Source of the DNA: Methylophaga sp.
GTDB taxonomy: Bacteria; Pseudomonadota; Gammaproteobacteria; Nitrosococcales; Methylophagaceae
Direction of reading: 5' to 3'
Length of the DNA: 64,000 nt
Assembly: GCA_011053005.1 (NCBI GenBank)
Contig: DRHW01000019.1
Location: 62,001-126,000, forward strand
A model generated the notes under the pieces. It was given only the letters and a program-made list of their open reading frames with translations. It was not told the origin of the DNA and searched no databases. Positions 17,112 through 25,379 of the stretch are shown here, one piece after another. Both the position numbers and the translations under genes were made by a program. The stretch's first letter is position 1; each line of letters begins with the position of its first letter.

Positions 17112-18254
17112 ATGCAAACTCAGTCTATTCCGGTACTGATATTTGCACATAGCGGACGCTTTTTAGCACAAGCAGCCACTCAAGCGGGTTATAACGTTTG
17201 GGTGGCTGATTGCTATGGTGATATCGATTTATTAGCCGTTGCCGATCGTTGGCAATCACTCCCCGCTTTTTCAAAACTGACTCATGATCATATTTTCAGG
17301 ACCTTGTCAGATCTGACCAGAGGTGAACAATGCCTGTTGATTTGTGGTGGAGGCATTGAACAGTGTTATCACTTACTTCTCCCTCTACCCCCCAATATCA
17401 AGCTTATTGGCAATACGCCAGACATCATAGCGTCTATAAAAACTCCCTCTGCGTTTTTTAAATTGTTAGACGACAATGCCATTAACTTTCCTGAAACTCG
17501 GTTTAAAGTACCTTCCAATAAATTCGGTGATATAACGTGGTTAAAAAAAGAGGCTGCAGGCTTAGGCGGCGCGCATATACAATTTGCAGCATTAACTAGA
17601 AATGAAATTGACGCTCAATATTATTATCAACGATTTATTTCCGGTGTTAGCGGTTCATGCCTATTTTTAGCGAGTGGTGATAACGTGCAATTAATGAGTA
17701 TCAACCAGCAACATCTATCTCCCACTCGCCAAGCCCCTTTTCGCCTAGGTAGAATAGAATCTGCTTGGCCAATCTCAGCGACTCACCGTGATGACTTACA
17801 CAAAATCGTCCGACGACTAACCGAGGCATCAGGCTTAATCGGATTAAACAGTTTAGATTTTGTGATTTCAGATAGAAATGAGCTGTTAGTTATTGAAGTT
17901 AACCCTCGCGTCAGTGCTTCAGCAGAACTTATAAGCAATCGTGCGCTTTTATTTCAACAACATATGGATGGATGCTTGAATCAGCATCGGATATCGCAAA
18001 GCCCTGTAAATTCAAACGCTACGTCATTGTTCTATCATTATGCAAAGATGAATCTTATTGTTCCTGAAAACATGCAATGGCCAGCAGAATGTCATGATAT
18101 TTCCGCTGCCGGAGTGGTTATCAAGCAAGATGAACCTATCTGCACATCTGTCGTTGAAGTCGATGAACCTCATTTAGCAATGCAACAACATGATGTTATT
18201 GAAAATAAAATCCTCGCTCAACTCAAGACTTTAAATACTAGCGAAGCAATGTGA
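17112..18254 (+). CDS. ATP-grasp protein of the H4MPT gene cluster
   Basis: Likely carboxylate-amine/thiol ligase of the ATP-grasp superfamily, 380 residues. An N-terminal preATP-grasp-like part with an acidic loop (AGYNVWVADCYGDID) precedes the ATP-grasp core; WLKKEAAGLGGAHI is the glycine loop and LVIEVNPRVSAS carries the metal-binding E and N. It resembles the OrfY protein of methylotroph C1 clusters, predicted to act in H4MPT biosynthesis, but the acceptor is not known. ATG at 17112 is preferred to TTG at 17109; the ribosome site is poor. It follows mtdB by 14 bases, consistent with one operon. Confidence 0.75.
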   Translation: MQTQSIPVLIFAHSGRFLAQAATQAGYNVWVADCYGDIDLLAVADRWQSLPAFSKLTHDHIFRTLSDLTRGEQCLLICGGGIEQCYHLLLPLPPNIKLIGNTPDIIASIKTPSAFFKLLDDNAINFPETRFKVPSNKFGDITWLKKEAAGLGGAHIQFAALTRNEIDAQYYYQRFISGVSGSCLFLASGDNVQLMSINQQHLSPTRQAPFRLGRIESAWPISATHRDDLHKIVRRLTEASGLIGLNSLDFVISDRNELLVIEVNPRVSASAELISNRALLFQQHMDGCLNQHRISQSPVNSNATSLFYHYAKMNLIVPENMQWPAECHDISAAGVVIKQDEPICTSVVEVDEPHLAMQQHDVIENKILAQLKTLNTSEAM

Positions 18255-18283
18255 TACAGAAAGTGTATTTTTTAAAAATTCTT

Positions 18284-20374
18284 TTATAAATCATCATCTG
18301 CAAAGTTATAATCTGGCGTATCTGATGGCTTATGTATGTAAAAACCCATCGCATAATCCACTCCTAAACGCCATAACAGAGCCAAACTATTGGCATCAGA
18401 AACAAACTCTGCAATACATTGTTTACCAGCCTGATTACTCATTTCGATAATTGCTTTCACAGCCGCTTGATTTTCTGAATCTTGTGCCATATTTTCAACA
18501 AATGAGCCATTAATCTTTAGATAATCAACATCTAATACACTCAAGCTATATGAAAAGTCCAAGCCTGATCCAAAGTGCTCCAAGCCAAATTCACAACCAA
18601 TTTCTCTTAACTTAATAATCACCGCTTGGGCATGTTCTAAATTTTCTAATGCGGCCGTTTCACTAATTTCAAACACTAATGCCGAGCCTTCTAATTGATG
18701 ACCCTGTAATAAAGCAACCAGCCAATCAACAAAGTCTAGTTTTGCTAACATAGGTTTTGATAACTTAATAAAAAAACGTGTTTTAGGATGTAGCTTGCGA
18801 TGCTCAACTAAACTAGCTAAAGCTTCAGCAATCACCCATTCATCAATGCCTAACATTAACGTATCATTATCAGCATGGCTCATGAAGTCTTCAGCCATGA
18901 TCGTTTGACCATCGTCACCTTTCATTCGAATGAGCACATCATAAAGCTCTTGCTCTTTACCATGAAGACTGACAATTGGTTGATAATTAAGCATAAATCG
19001 ATTATTGGTTAAGGCATCACGAATATTATCTTGCCAAAATAACGCTTCATCATTATTCGTATCATCATCGTGAGTTTTAGCAGCTTGATAACGTGCAATA
19101 CTATTACCGCCTTTTTTCTGCACTTGCATACAGGCCTTATTGGCATGCTCTAAAATAACTTCTATTGAAAAACTTTCGGTGATCCGACTAATACCGATAC
19201 TGCATTTTAAATCGACCATTTTGCCATTCGCATGAGAGACAAATGCTTCAATAGCCTCTCTATAAGCTTCTGCACGGTCATCAATATGAGCGTTATCGCC
19301 ACTCGAAATAATAATGGTGAAAGCTTGATCGGAATATCTCGCCAATAACTCATTATCTTCTAAGATATTGCTCAATAATCCAGCGGCTTCTTTTAATACA
19401 TCATCACTCGCCGCTAAACCTACATCTTCTTTAATCTGTTTGAAGTTATCAAACTCTAAGTACAATAATGCAGAAATACCTTTACCATCACTCGCTGCGC
19501 TCACCTTAAGGGCAAGCTCATCCATGAAGCGAATACGGCTAAACAGCCCCGTTAAAACATCATAATCACGTAGCAATAATAATTTTTCGTCTGATACCGC
19601 AGCTTGTGCATTTTCATCACGAATAATGACTTGAACACAGGCTTCGCCTTCAACTTCAGCATGCGTAAACTCAATATTGGCAGGGAAACTATTGTCATCC
19701 GCTTTCATACACAACACAGGTAATGGCGGAAATTTGGTATTTTTTTGTTCTGTAAACTGCTTAAAAAAGGCTTTAAATGTTGCATGGTCATCTAATGACA
19801 CCATATCTAACATCGGTAAACCATCAACGTCTTCAGATTCTTCATAACCAAATAAGGTCAAATACGCTTGGTTTACATAGATATGCATGCCTTCGTGCAT
19901 ATAAGCAACCGCATCTCGCGAACTATCTAATAATAGTTTTGAACGCTTTTCACTTTCACGTAATGCCTTCTCATTGCGTCGACTTGAGCGACGAACAAAC
20001 AAGCTTTTCAGCTCCCTTGCCACAGCAAATTTCAGATGCTCAGAATCATCAAATCTAATCACGTCTTGGGCGCCGATATGATAATAATTTGCTATATCAT
20101 CATGGCTGGTTGTAAGCACGATACAAGGAATATCTCTTCCTAAGCGATGTATTAAATTCAGTACATCTCGAGGCGAAACGTCAGCTAAAGTATCCCGACA
20201 CAAGACTAAATCCCACGATGTTTCAGTCAATGCAAGCTCAATACCTGCCAACATTTCTTGACGTGCGCCCCTAACCGTATGACCTGCACTTCGAAGTACA
20301 TTGGTAATATTATCGGCATCAGTCAGTGAGTCGTCGACTAACATTAGCCGTAAAATGCCTTCCGCTTTATCCAT
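18284..20374 (-). CDS. FimX-like REC-PAS-GGDEF-EAL protein (degenerate)
   Basis: Probable c-di-GMP receptor controlling type IV pili, like Pseudomonas FimX in size (696 residues) and architecture. Order: receiver-like domain (LRLMLVDDS), PAS (about 140-255), GGDEF-like domain (about 265-430) and EAL-like domain (about 450-690). The diguanylate cyclase motif reads RYSDQAF and the EAL motif DVL, so both enzymatic sites appear lost; binding of c-di-GMP by the EAL fold is the likely remaining function. The receiver has LCRD at the phosphoacceptor position. ATG 20374 is chosen over GTG 20383 because AAGG lies eight bases upstream. It overlaps the plsC stop, so it is the last gene of a gmhB-plsC-fimX run. 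Confidence 0.85.
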   Translation of the reverse strand: MDKAEGILRLMLVDDSLTDADNITNVLRSAGHTVRGARQEMLAGIELALTETSWDLVLCRDTLADVSPRDVLNLIHRLGRDIPCIVLTTSHDDIANYYHIGAQDVIRFDDSEHLKFAVARELKSLFVRRSSRRNEKALRESEKRSKLLLDSSRDAVAYMHEGMHIYVNQAYLTLFGYEESEDVDGLPMLDMVSLDDHATFKAFFKQFTEQKNTKFPPLPVLCMKADDNSFPANIEFTHAEVEGEACVQVIIRDENAQAAVSDEKLLLLRDYDVLTGLFSRIRFMDELALKVSAASDGKGISALLYLEFDNFKQIKEDVGLAASDDVLKEAAGLLSNILEDNELLARYSDQAFTIIISSGDNAHIDDRAEAYREAIEAFVSHANGKMVDLKCSIGISRITESFSIEVILEHANKACMQVQKKGGNSIARYQAAKTHDDDTNNDEALFWQDNIRDALTNNRFMLNYQPIVSLHGKEQELYDVLIRMKGDDGQTIMAEDFMSHADNDTLMLGIDEWVIAEALASLVEHRKLHPKTRFFIKLSKPMLAKLDFVDWLVALLQGHQLEGSALVFEISETAALENLEHAQAVIIKLREIGCEFGLEHFGSGLDFSYSLSVLDVDYLKINGSFVENMAQDSENQAAVKAIIEMSNQAGKQCIAEFVSDANSLALLWRLGVDYAMGFYIHKPSDTPDYNFADDDL

Positions 20375-21116
20375 CTGTTGCACCTTGTTTTGCTGAAATG
20401 GTTGCTTGCTGACCTTCCAAAGTGGTCATTTGACTTGTCATCCATTGCTGAACAAGTTGATTAAGCTCTGTCGGTGTTTTATCGCAACTATTAATTTCGG
20501 GGCCAATGACCAATTTAATAACACTAGGATATTTAATAAAACCATGTCGTGGCCATGCTTTACCTGCATCATGAGCGATAGGCACAACAGGCACACCAGC
20601 TTCAACCGCAAGCTTCGCACCGCCAATCCCAAATCGACCCATTTTTCCAGAGGGTATACGAGTGCCTTCAGGAAATACAACAACCCAGTAACCAGCCGAT
20701 AATCGTTTTTTGCCTTGCTCAATAATTTGGCTTAACGCTTGTCTTCCGGCGCTACGGTCAATGGCAATTGGCTTTAAAGAAGCTAAGCCCCAACCGAAAA
20801 AAGGTATCCATAATAATTCGCGTTTCAATACCCATACTTGCGGTGGAAATACGGCTTGTAAAGCCAGTGTTTCCCACGACGATTGATGTTTACATAAAAT
20901 AACGCTTGCTTGGTCTGAAATATTTTCTCGACCTACAACCTCGTAACGCACGCCACAAATTTTGTCTAACAACCACAAATTCAGCACTGCCCAACGGCTA
21001 ACGGCGTAGTAACGCCATTTGAAGGGCAAAGGCCAAAGCAAAACACCGAGCAATGAAAATATAACCGCCGTTACAATATGAAAAAAAACGAAAATTAAGG
21101 AGCGAAATAACAACAT
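20367..21116 (-). CDS. plsC: 1-acyl-sn-glycerol-3-phosphate acyltransferase
   Basis: Membrane enzyme that makes phosphatidic acid. 249 residues with an N-terminal hydrophobic region (about 5-30), the catalytic motif as KHQSSWET (HX4E rather than the common HX4D), the substrate-binding motif VFPEGTRIPSG and a later PVVPIAHDAG region. The Glu for Asp change keeps an acid and is likely functional. It is directly joined to gmhB (shared base at 21116) and overlaps the next gene. This gmhB-plsC pairing is common beside glyS in gammaproteobacteria. Confidence 0.93.
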   Translation of the reverse strand: MLLFRSLIFVFFHIVTAVIFSLLGVLLWPLPFKWRYYAVSRWAVLNLWLLDKICGVRYEVVGRENISDQASVILCKHQSSWETLALQAVFPPQVWVLKRELLWIPFFGWGLASLKPIAIDRSAGRQALSQIIEQGKKRLSAGYWVVVFPEGTRIPSGKMGRFGIGGAKLAVEAGVPVVPIAHDAGKAWPRHGFIKYPSVIKLVIGPEINSCDKTPTELNQLVQQWMTSQMTTLEGQQATISAKQGATDG

Positions 21117-21655
21117 TAAATTATAGGGTCCAATAATGCATCAACAACTGCAGCCAAATCATCATAAACAGCAACACCTTTAGGAATACCTTTTTCCAGC
21201 AGCTTTGCACCCTTACCAGTTCGCACTAAAATCGGCGTAGCACCCGCGGATTGAGCCGCCGTAATATCTCGTAAAGAATCCCCCACAGCCGGCACATCTT
21301 TAAGTGTAATGCGAAGACGATGAGATAGTTCAGAAAATGAGCCATCCTGAGGTTTACGGCATAAACACTCATCTTCAGGACCATGAGGGCAAAATAAAAT
21401 AGCTTCTATTTTGCCACCGACTTGTGCCAGCATTCGGCTCATTTTACTGTGAATATGATTCAGCGTTTCAACATCTAACAGTCCACGCGTAATGCCCGGT
21501 TGATTAGTAATAACAATCACTCGGTAACCCGCATAATTTAAGCGGGCGATCGCTTCTAAACTGCCTTCAATAGGTTTCCATTCCGCGGGTGACTTAATAA
21601 AGTCATCCGAGTCATGGTTAATCACCCCATCTCGATCCAGAATTATCAGCGCCAT
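21116..21655 (-). CDS. gmhB: D-glycero-beta-D-manno-heptose 1,7-bisphosphate 7-phosphatase
   Basis: HAD phosphatase in ADP-heptose synthesis for lipopolysaccharide core. 179 residues starting MALIILDRDGVIN with nucleophile D8 and general acid D10, the second motif VITNQPG, and a zinc-binding cluster CPHGPEDECLCRKP typical of GmhB. It follows glyS by 15 bases with a good ribosome site (AAGGAG) and is followed without gap by plsC, so glyQ-glyS-gmhB-plsC-fimX-like may be one transcription unit. Confidence 0.94.
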   Translation of the reverse strand: MALIILDRDGVINHDSDDFIKSPAEWKPIEGSLEAIARLNYAGYRVIVITNQPGITRGLLDVETLNHIHSKMSRMLAQVGGKIEAILFCPHGPEDECLCRKPQDGSFSELSHRLRITLKDVPAVGDSLRDITAAQSAGATPILVRTGKGAKLLEKGIPKGVAVYDDLAAVVDALLDPII

Positions 21656-21670
21656 TACGTTGTTCTCCTT

Positions 21671-23758
21671 TTATTCCTGCAAACAGGAAATATCAGCCAC
21701 GCCGAGGAATAATGCTCGCGTTTGATTAAGCAAGGCTAGACGATTATTTCGCACGGCAAGATCATCTGCCATCACCATCACTTGGTCAAAAAAGCCATCA
21801 ACCGTATCTCGCATACCTGCCAAATTCTTTAATACACCAGCATAATCCGCTTTCAACAATAAAGGCTCAATCGCCGACTGCACAGCTTGTAATTTTTCGG
21901 CTAAGGCTTGTTCTGCCGCTTCCACTAATAATGTCTTATCAATCTTCGCGACATTATTTTCAGCATCATTCTTACGCAAAATATTGCCAATACGTTTATT
22001 ACCTGCGGCTAATGCTTCGGCTTGCTCTAGCTGACGAAATTCCGCTACCGCATCCAATCTTGCCATAAAATCGAGTGGTCGTGATGGTTGCACGGCAAGC
22101 ACAGATTCAAATACATCGGCTTTGAATCCTTGATCAGACGCATAACCACGTAAACGATCATATAGATAACGCATGACCTGTGTTGTGACATCTTTTTCAG
22201 TCAATGTAACATCAAAGCCTTGTTGAGCATGTTCCAGCAATGATGCCAAATCAATATCGAGTTTATTCTCAATCACCACACGTAATGCGCCTAAAGCAGC
22301 ACGACGTAAAGCGAAAGGATCTTTCACCCCTGTTGGCGGCTGACCAATACCAAACAAGCCCACTAAGGTATCGAGTTTTTCAGCCAAACTGACCGCTTGA
22401 CCGGTTTTTGTTTGTGGCAATTTATCGCCTGAAAAACGCGGTAGATATTGTTCATCTAATGCTTCAGCAACTTCAGTATGCTCGCCATCTAAACGTGCAT
22501 AATAACGTCCCATAATGCCCTGTAAATCAGGGAATTCGCCGACCATTTCCGTTACTAAGTCACACTTTGCTAATAATGCAGCTCGTTCTGCTAAGGCAGA
22601 ATCACCACCAATTTCATTCGCGATAACACCTGCTAATTTTGCGACACGAGCGGACTTATCAAACACCGTTCCCAATTTATTTTGGAATACGATGGTTTTT
22701 AATTGTGCTTGGCGATCTGCCAAAGGTCGTTTGCGATCGGTATCCCAAAAGAAGGCCGCATCACTTAAACGAGGCAAAATAACTCGCTCATTACCGGCAA
22801 TAACTTGCGCTGGATCACGACTTTCAATATTACAAATAGTAATAAAATATGGCAGTAATGCGCCTGATTTATCTCGTACGGCAAAATATTTTTGATGTTC
22901 TTCCATTGAAGAAATCAATGCTTCTGCAGGTAATTCAAGAAAGCGTTTGTCAAAAGAGCCGGACAAGGCAACAGGCCATTCAACTAAACCTGTGACTTCA
23001 TCTAATAAGTCTTCGTTAAGAACAGCTTGACCGCCTAATTGCGTTGCTAATTCTAAAACTTGACCATGAATAGCCGCACGCCTTGCAGCCATATCAACGA
23101 CGACATGACCTTCTGTTTGTAATTGCGGCGCATACGTTTGTGCCGTATCAATACGAATATTAGCCGGATGGTGGAAACGATGACCGCGACTTTCACGACC
23201 CGATGTTACACCCAGCACATCTGCCGGAATCACCTCATCACCAAACAATAAAACCAACCAATGTACTGGGCGAACAAATTCACCCGGCAACGCGCCCCAA
23301 CGCATCCGTTTAGGTATAGGTAAATCATTCAGCGATTGCTGCAAGATATCCACAATTAAACTCGCGGTATCGGCGCCTTTTTGTTCTTGTTTAAAGACTA
23401 ACCACGTGCCTTTATCTGTTTCTAATTTTTCCAAATCATCAACCGTCGCACCGCATGAGCGGGCAAAACCTTGTAGGGCTTTTGTTGGATTACCGTCCTC
23501 ATCAAATGCTGCTGCAATAGCAGGCCCGCGACGCTCAACCAAGCGATCTTGTTGGCGTACAGCTAAACCATCAACAACAACCGCCATGCGGCGTGGCGCG
23601 GCATATGAACGAATCGCATCAAAACTCAATTCGGCTTTTTCTAAACCTTGTTTAATACCTGCTTCAAATGCGTAGATCAGTTTTTTCAGTGCTTTTGGTG
23701 GTAGTTCTTCTGTACCCAATTCAATCAATAAATCGCGCTTATCCGTCATATTGCTCAT
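21671..23758 (-). CDS. glyS: glycyl-tRNA synthetase beta subunit
   Basis: Beta chain of the tetrameric bacterial GlyRS. 695 residues with the diagnostic N-terminus [16 protein letters not shown], the [11 protein letters not shown] segment and an HD-like core with a C-terminal tRNA-binding domain. The length is normal. Its ATG overlaps the glyQ stop (ATGA), giving tight coupling of the two subunits. Nothing unusual. Confidence 0.97.
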   Translation of the reverse strand: MSNMTDKRDLLIELGTEELPPKALKKLIYAFEAGIKQGLEKAELSFDAIRSYAAPRRMAVVVDGLAVRQQDRLVERRGPAIAAAFDEDGNPTKALQGFARSCGATVDDLEKLETDKGTWLVFKQEQKGADTASLIVDILQQSLNDLPIPKRMRWGALPGEFVRPVHWLVLLFGDEVIPADVLGVTSGRESRGHRFHHPANIRIDTAQTYAPQLQTEGHVVVDMAARRAAIHGQVLELATQLGGQAVLNEDLLDEVTGLVEWPVALSGSFDKRFLELPAEALISSMEEHQKYFAVRDKSGALLPYFITICNIESRDPAQVIAGNERVILPRLSDAAFFWDTDRKRPLADRQAQLKTIVFQNKLGTVFDKSARVAKLAGVIANEIGGDSALAERAALLAKCDLVTEMVGEFPDLQGIMGRYYARLDGEHTEVAEALDEQYLPRFSGDKLPQTKTGQAVSLAEKLDTLVGLFGIGQPPTGVKDPFALRRAALGALRVVIENKLDIDLASLLEHAQQGFDVTLTEKDVTTQVMRYLYDRLRGYASDQGFKADVFESVLAVQPSRPLDFMARLDAVAEFRQLEQAEALAAGNKRIGNILRKNDAENNVAKIDKTLLVEAAEQALAEKLQAVQSAIEPLLLKADYAGVLKNLAGMRDTVDGFFDQVMVMADDLAVRNNRLALLNQTRALFLGVADISCLQE

Positions 23759-24693
23759 GATTGCGCCTCCTTATTAACCGACGTACACATTGGAAAGCCT
23801 AAGGATTCTCGACGATCATAATAAGCTTGTGCCACCGAGCGCGCCAAAGTACGTACACGCAAAATAAACCGTTGACGTTCAGTGACTGAAATCGCTTTAC
23901 GGGCATCTAATAAATTAAAAGTATGTGAGGCTTTTAAGACTAATTCATAAGCAGGCAAAGGTAATCCAGCTTCAATCATCCGAGCGCTTTCACGTTCGTA
24001 GTTATCAAAGTTGGTAAACAAGCTATCCACATCAGCATGATCAAAATTGTATTCTGACATTTCGACTTCATTTTGGTGGAAAACATCGCCATAGGTCACT
24101 TTACCCATCGGGCCATCAGACCAAACAAGATCGTAAACACTACTCACGCCTTGCAAATACATCGCAATACGTTCTAAACCGTAGGTGATTTCGCCAGAAA
24201 CAGGGCTACATTCTAGTCCGCCTACTTGCTGAAAGTAGGTAAATTGAGTGACTTCCATACCGTTGAGCCAAATTTCCCAACCCAAGCCCCACGCACCTAA
24301 TGTTGGTGATTCCCAGTTATCTTCAACAAAACGCACGTCATGAATCGACGTGTCTAAACCCAACATATGCAATGAGCCGAGGTATAACTCTTGAATATTA
24401 ATCGGCGATGGTTTTAACACCACTTGGAATTGATAATAATGCTGTAAACGATTTGGATTTTCACCATAACGACCATCTGTCGGGCGACGTGATGGCTGAA
24501 CATAAGCAGCGCTCCAAGGCTCAGGACCTATCGCACGCAAGAATGTTGCAGGGTGAAATGTACCCGCGCCCACCTCCATATCATAAGGTTGAAGCAAGAC
24601 ACAGCCTTGTTCTGCCCAATATTGTTGAAGCCGCAGGATCAGTTCCTGAAAAGTTTTTGGCGTTTCTGCCACGGTTACTGCTGAAGTCGTCAT
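23755..24693 (-). CDS. glyQ: glycyl-tRNA synthetase alpha subunit
   Basis: Catalytic alpha chain of GlyRS. 312 residues with class II features: [39 protein letters not shown], then [20 protein letters not shown]. The C-terminal helical region is complete. A consensus TATAAT lies about 40 bp upstream of the ATG on the same strand and is the likely -10 of this operon. Confidence 0.97.
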   Translation of the reverse strand: MTTSAVTVAETPKTFQELILRLQQYWAEQGCVLLQPYDMEVGAGTFHPATFLRAIGPEPWSAAYVQPSRRPTDGRYGENPNRLQHYYQFQVVLKPSPINIQELYLGSLHMLGLDTSIHDVRFVEDNWESPTLGAWGLGWEIWLNGMEVTQFTYFQQVGGLECSPVSGEITYGLERIAMYLQGVSSVYDLVWSDGPMGKVTYGDVFHQNEVEMSEYNFDHADVDSLFTNFDNYERESARMIEAGLPLPAYELVLKASHTFNLLDARKAISVTERQRFILRVRTLARSVAQAYYDRRESLGFPMCTSVNKEAQS

Positions 24694-24730
24694 TTATTAC
24701 ACATCACAATCTAAAATCAAAAACTCTGTG

Positions 24731-24736
24731 ATTATA
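24731..24736 (-). promoter_or_regulatory. candidate -10 box for glyQS
   Basis: The minus strand reads CGCTATAATCACAG here, a perfect TATAAT about 40 bp before the glyQ start. No good TTGACA-like -35 lies at 16-18 bp. Confidence 0.45.
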
Positions 24737-24739
24737 GCG

Positions 24740-24775
24740 AATATCCAGCTTGCTTGTTGCAGCAAACTGGATATT
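24740..24775. terminator. hairpin between the sortase gene and glyQ
   Basis: Arms AATATCCAG / CTGGATATT continue with an imperfect inner stem (TTGCT / AGCAA). No long T run follows, so termination after the sortase gene would be weak or factor-assisted. Confidence 0.45.
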
Positions 24776-24785
24776 TAATGGCTAA

Positions 24786-25379
24786 TTAGGCTGAAATATC
24801 AGGTAAAGATATCGCTCGCACAACATAACGCAACGGACCGCCAGCTTGAATTGCATCAAATGGATAACAGGTCGCCAGGGTCAGTTGATATTGAGCCTTG
24901 TCGATATTCAACCAAGCGACATCATCTTTATCAACAATTGTCATATCATGAACAACATAATGACGCTGCGTGCCTTGTCGGTCATAAAGAGTAATGACTT
25001 CGCCCTTTTTTAGATCTTTCAAAAAAGAAAAATGGGTATCACGATGAGCAGCAATAATCGTATTGCCTAAGGCTGTCGGCGCGGCTGAAGCAAAGACATA
25101 ACCCGGTCCAAATGCCAGCGACTCGCCACTGACTCCCGCCAGCACATATTGATCAATATTATGTTGCGGCACAACCAATCTTGCCACTGGCCATGTATCT
25201 GCCCACGGCCAAGGTTTTATTTGCGTTGTGCTGTTCTCTTGTTGTTGCCACGCGTCGGCGATTAAATATTGAGCAACACCTGCTTTAAGATGAATATAAC
25301 TCCCTTGGCCGAGTTGCCAACTGGCTAAACATAACAAAATCGCGGGTAGAATTAACTTGGCGGATAGTTTCAGTTTCAT
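24786..25379 (-). CDS. class GN sortase
   Basis: Gram-negative-type sortase, a membrane-anchored transpeptidase. 197 residues with one N-terminal signal-anchor helix (about 8-25) and the catalytic set H112 (AAHRDTHFSFL), C171 (LATCYPF) and R184 (GPLRYVVRA). In marine proteobacteria this class travels with one dedicated substrate, and that partner is the overlapping upstream gene (ATGA junction). Because Gram-negative cells lack a cell-wall acceptor like that of Firmicutes, the product of the reaction is unclear. Confidence 0.92.
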   Translation of the reverse strand: MKLKLSAKLILPAILLCLASWQLGQGSYIHLKAGVAQYLIADAWQQQENSTTQIKPWPWADTWPVARLVVPQHNIDQYVLAGVSGESLAFGPGYVFASAAPTALGNTIIAAHRDTHFSFLKDLKKGEVITLYDRQGTQRHYVVHDMTIVDKDDVAWLNIDKAQYQLTLATCYPFDAIQAGGPLRYVVRAISLPDISA

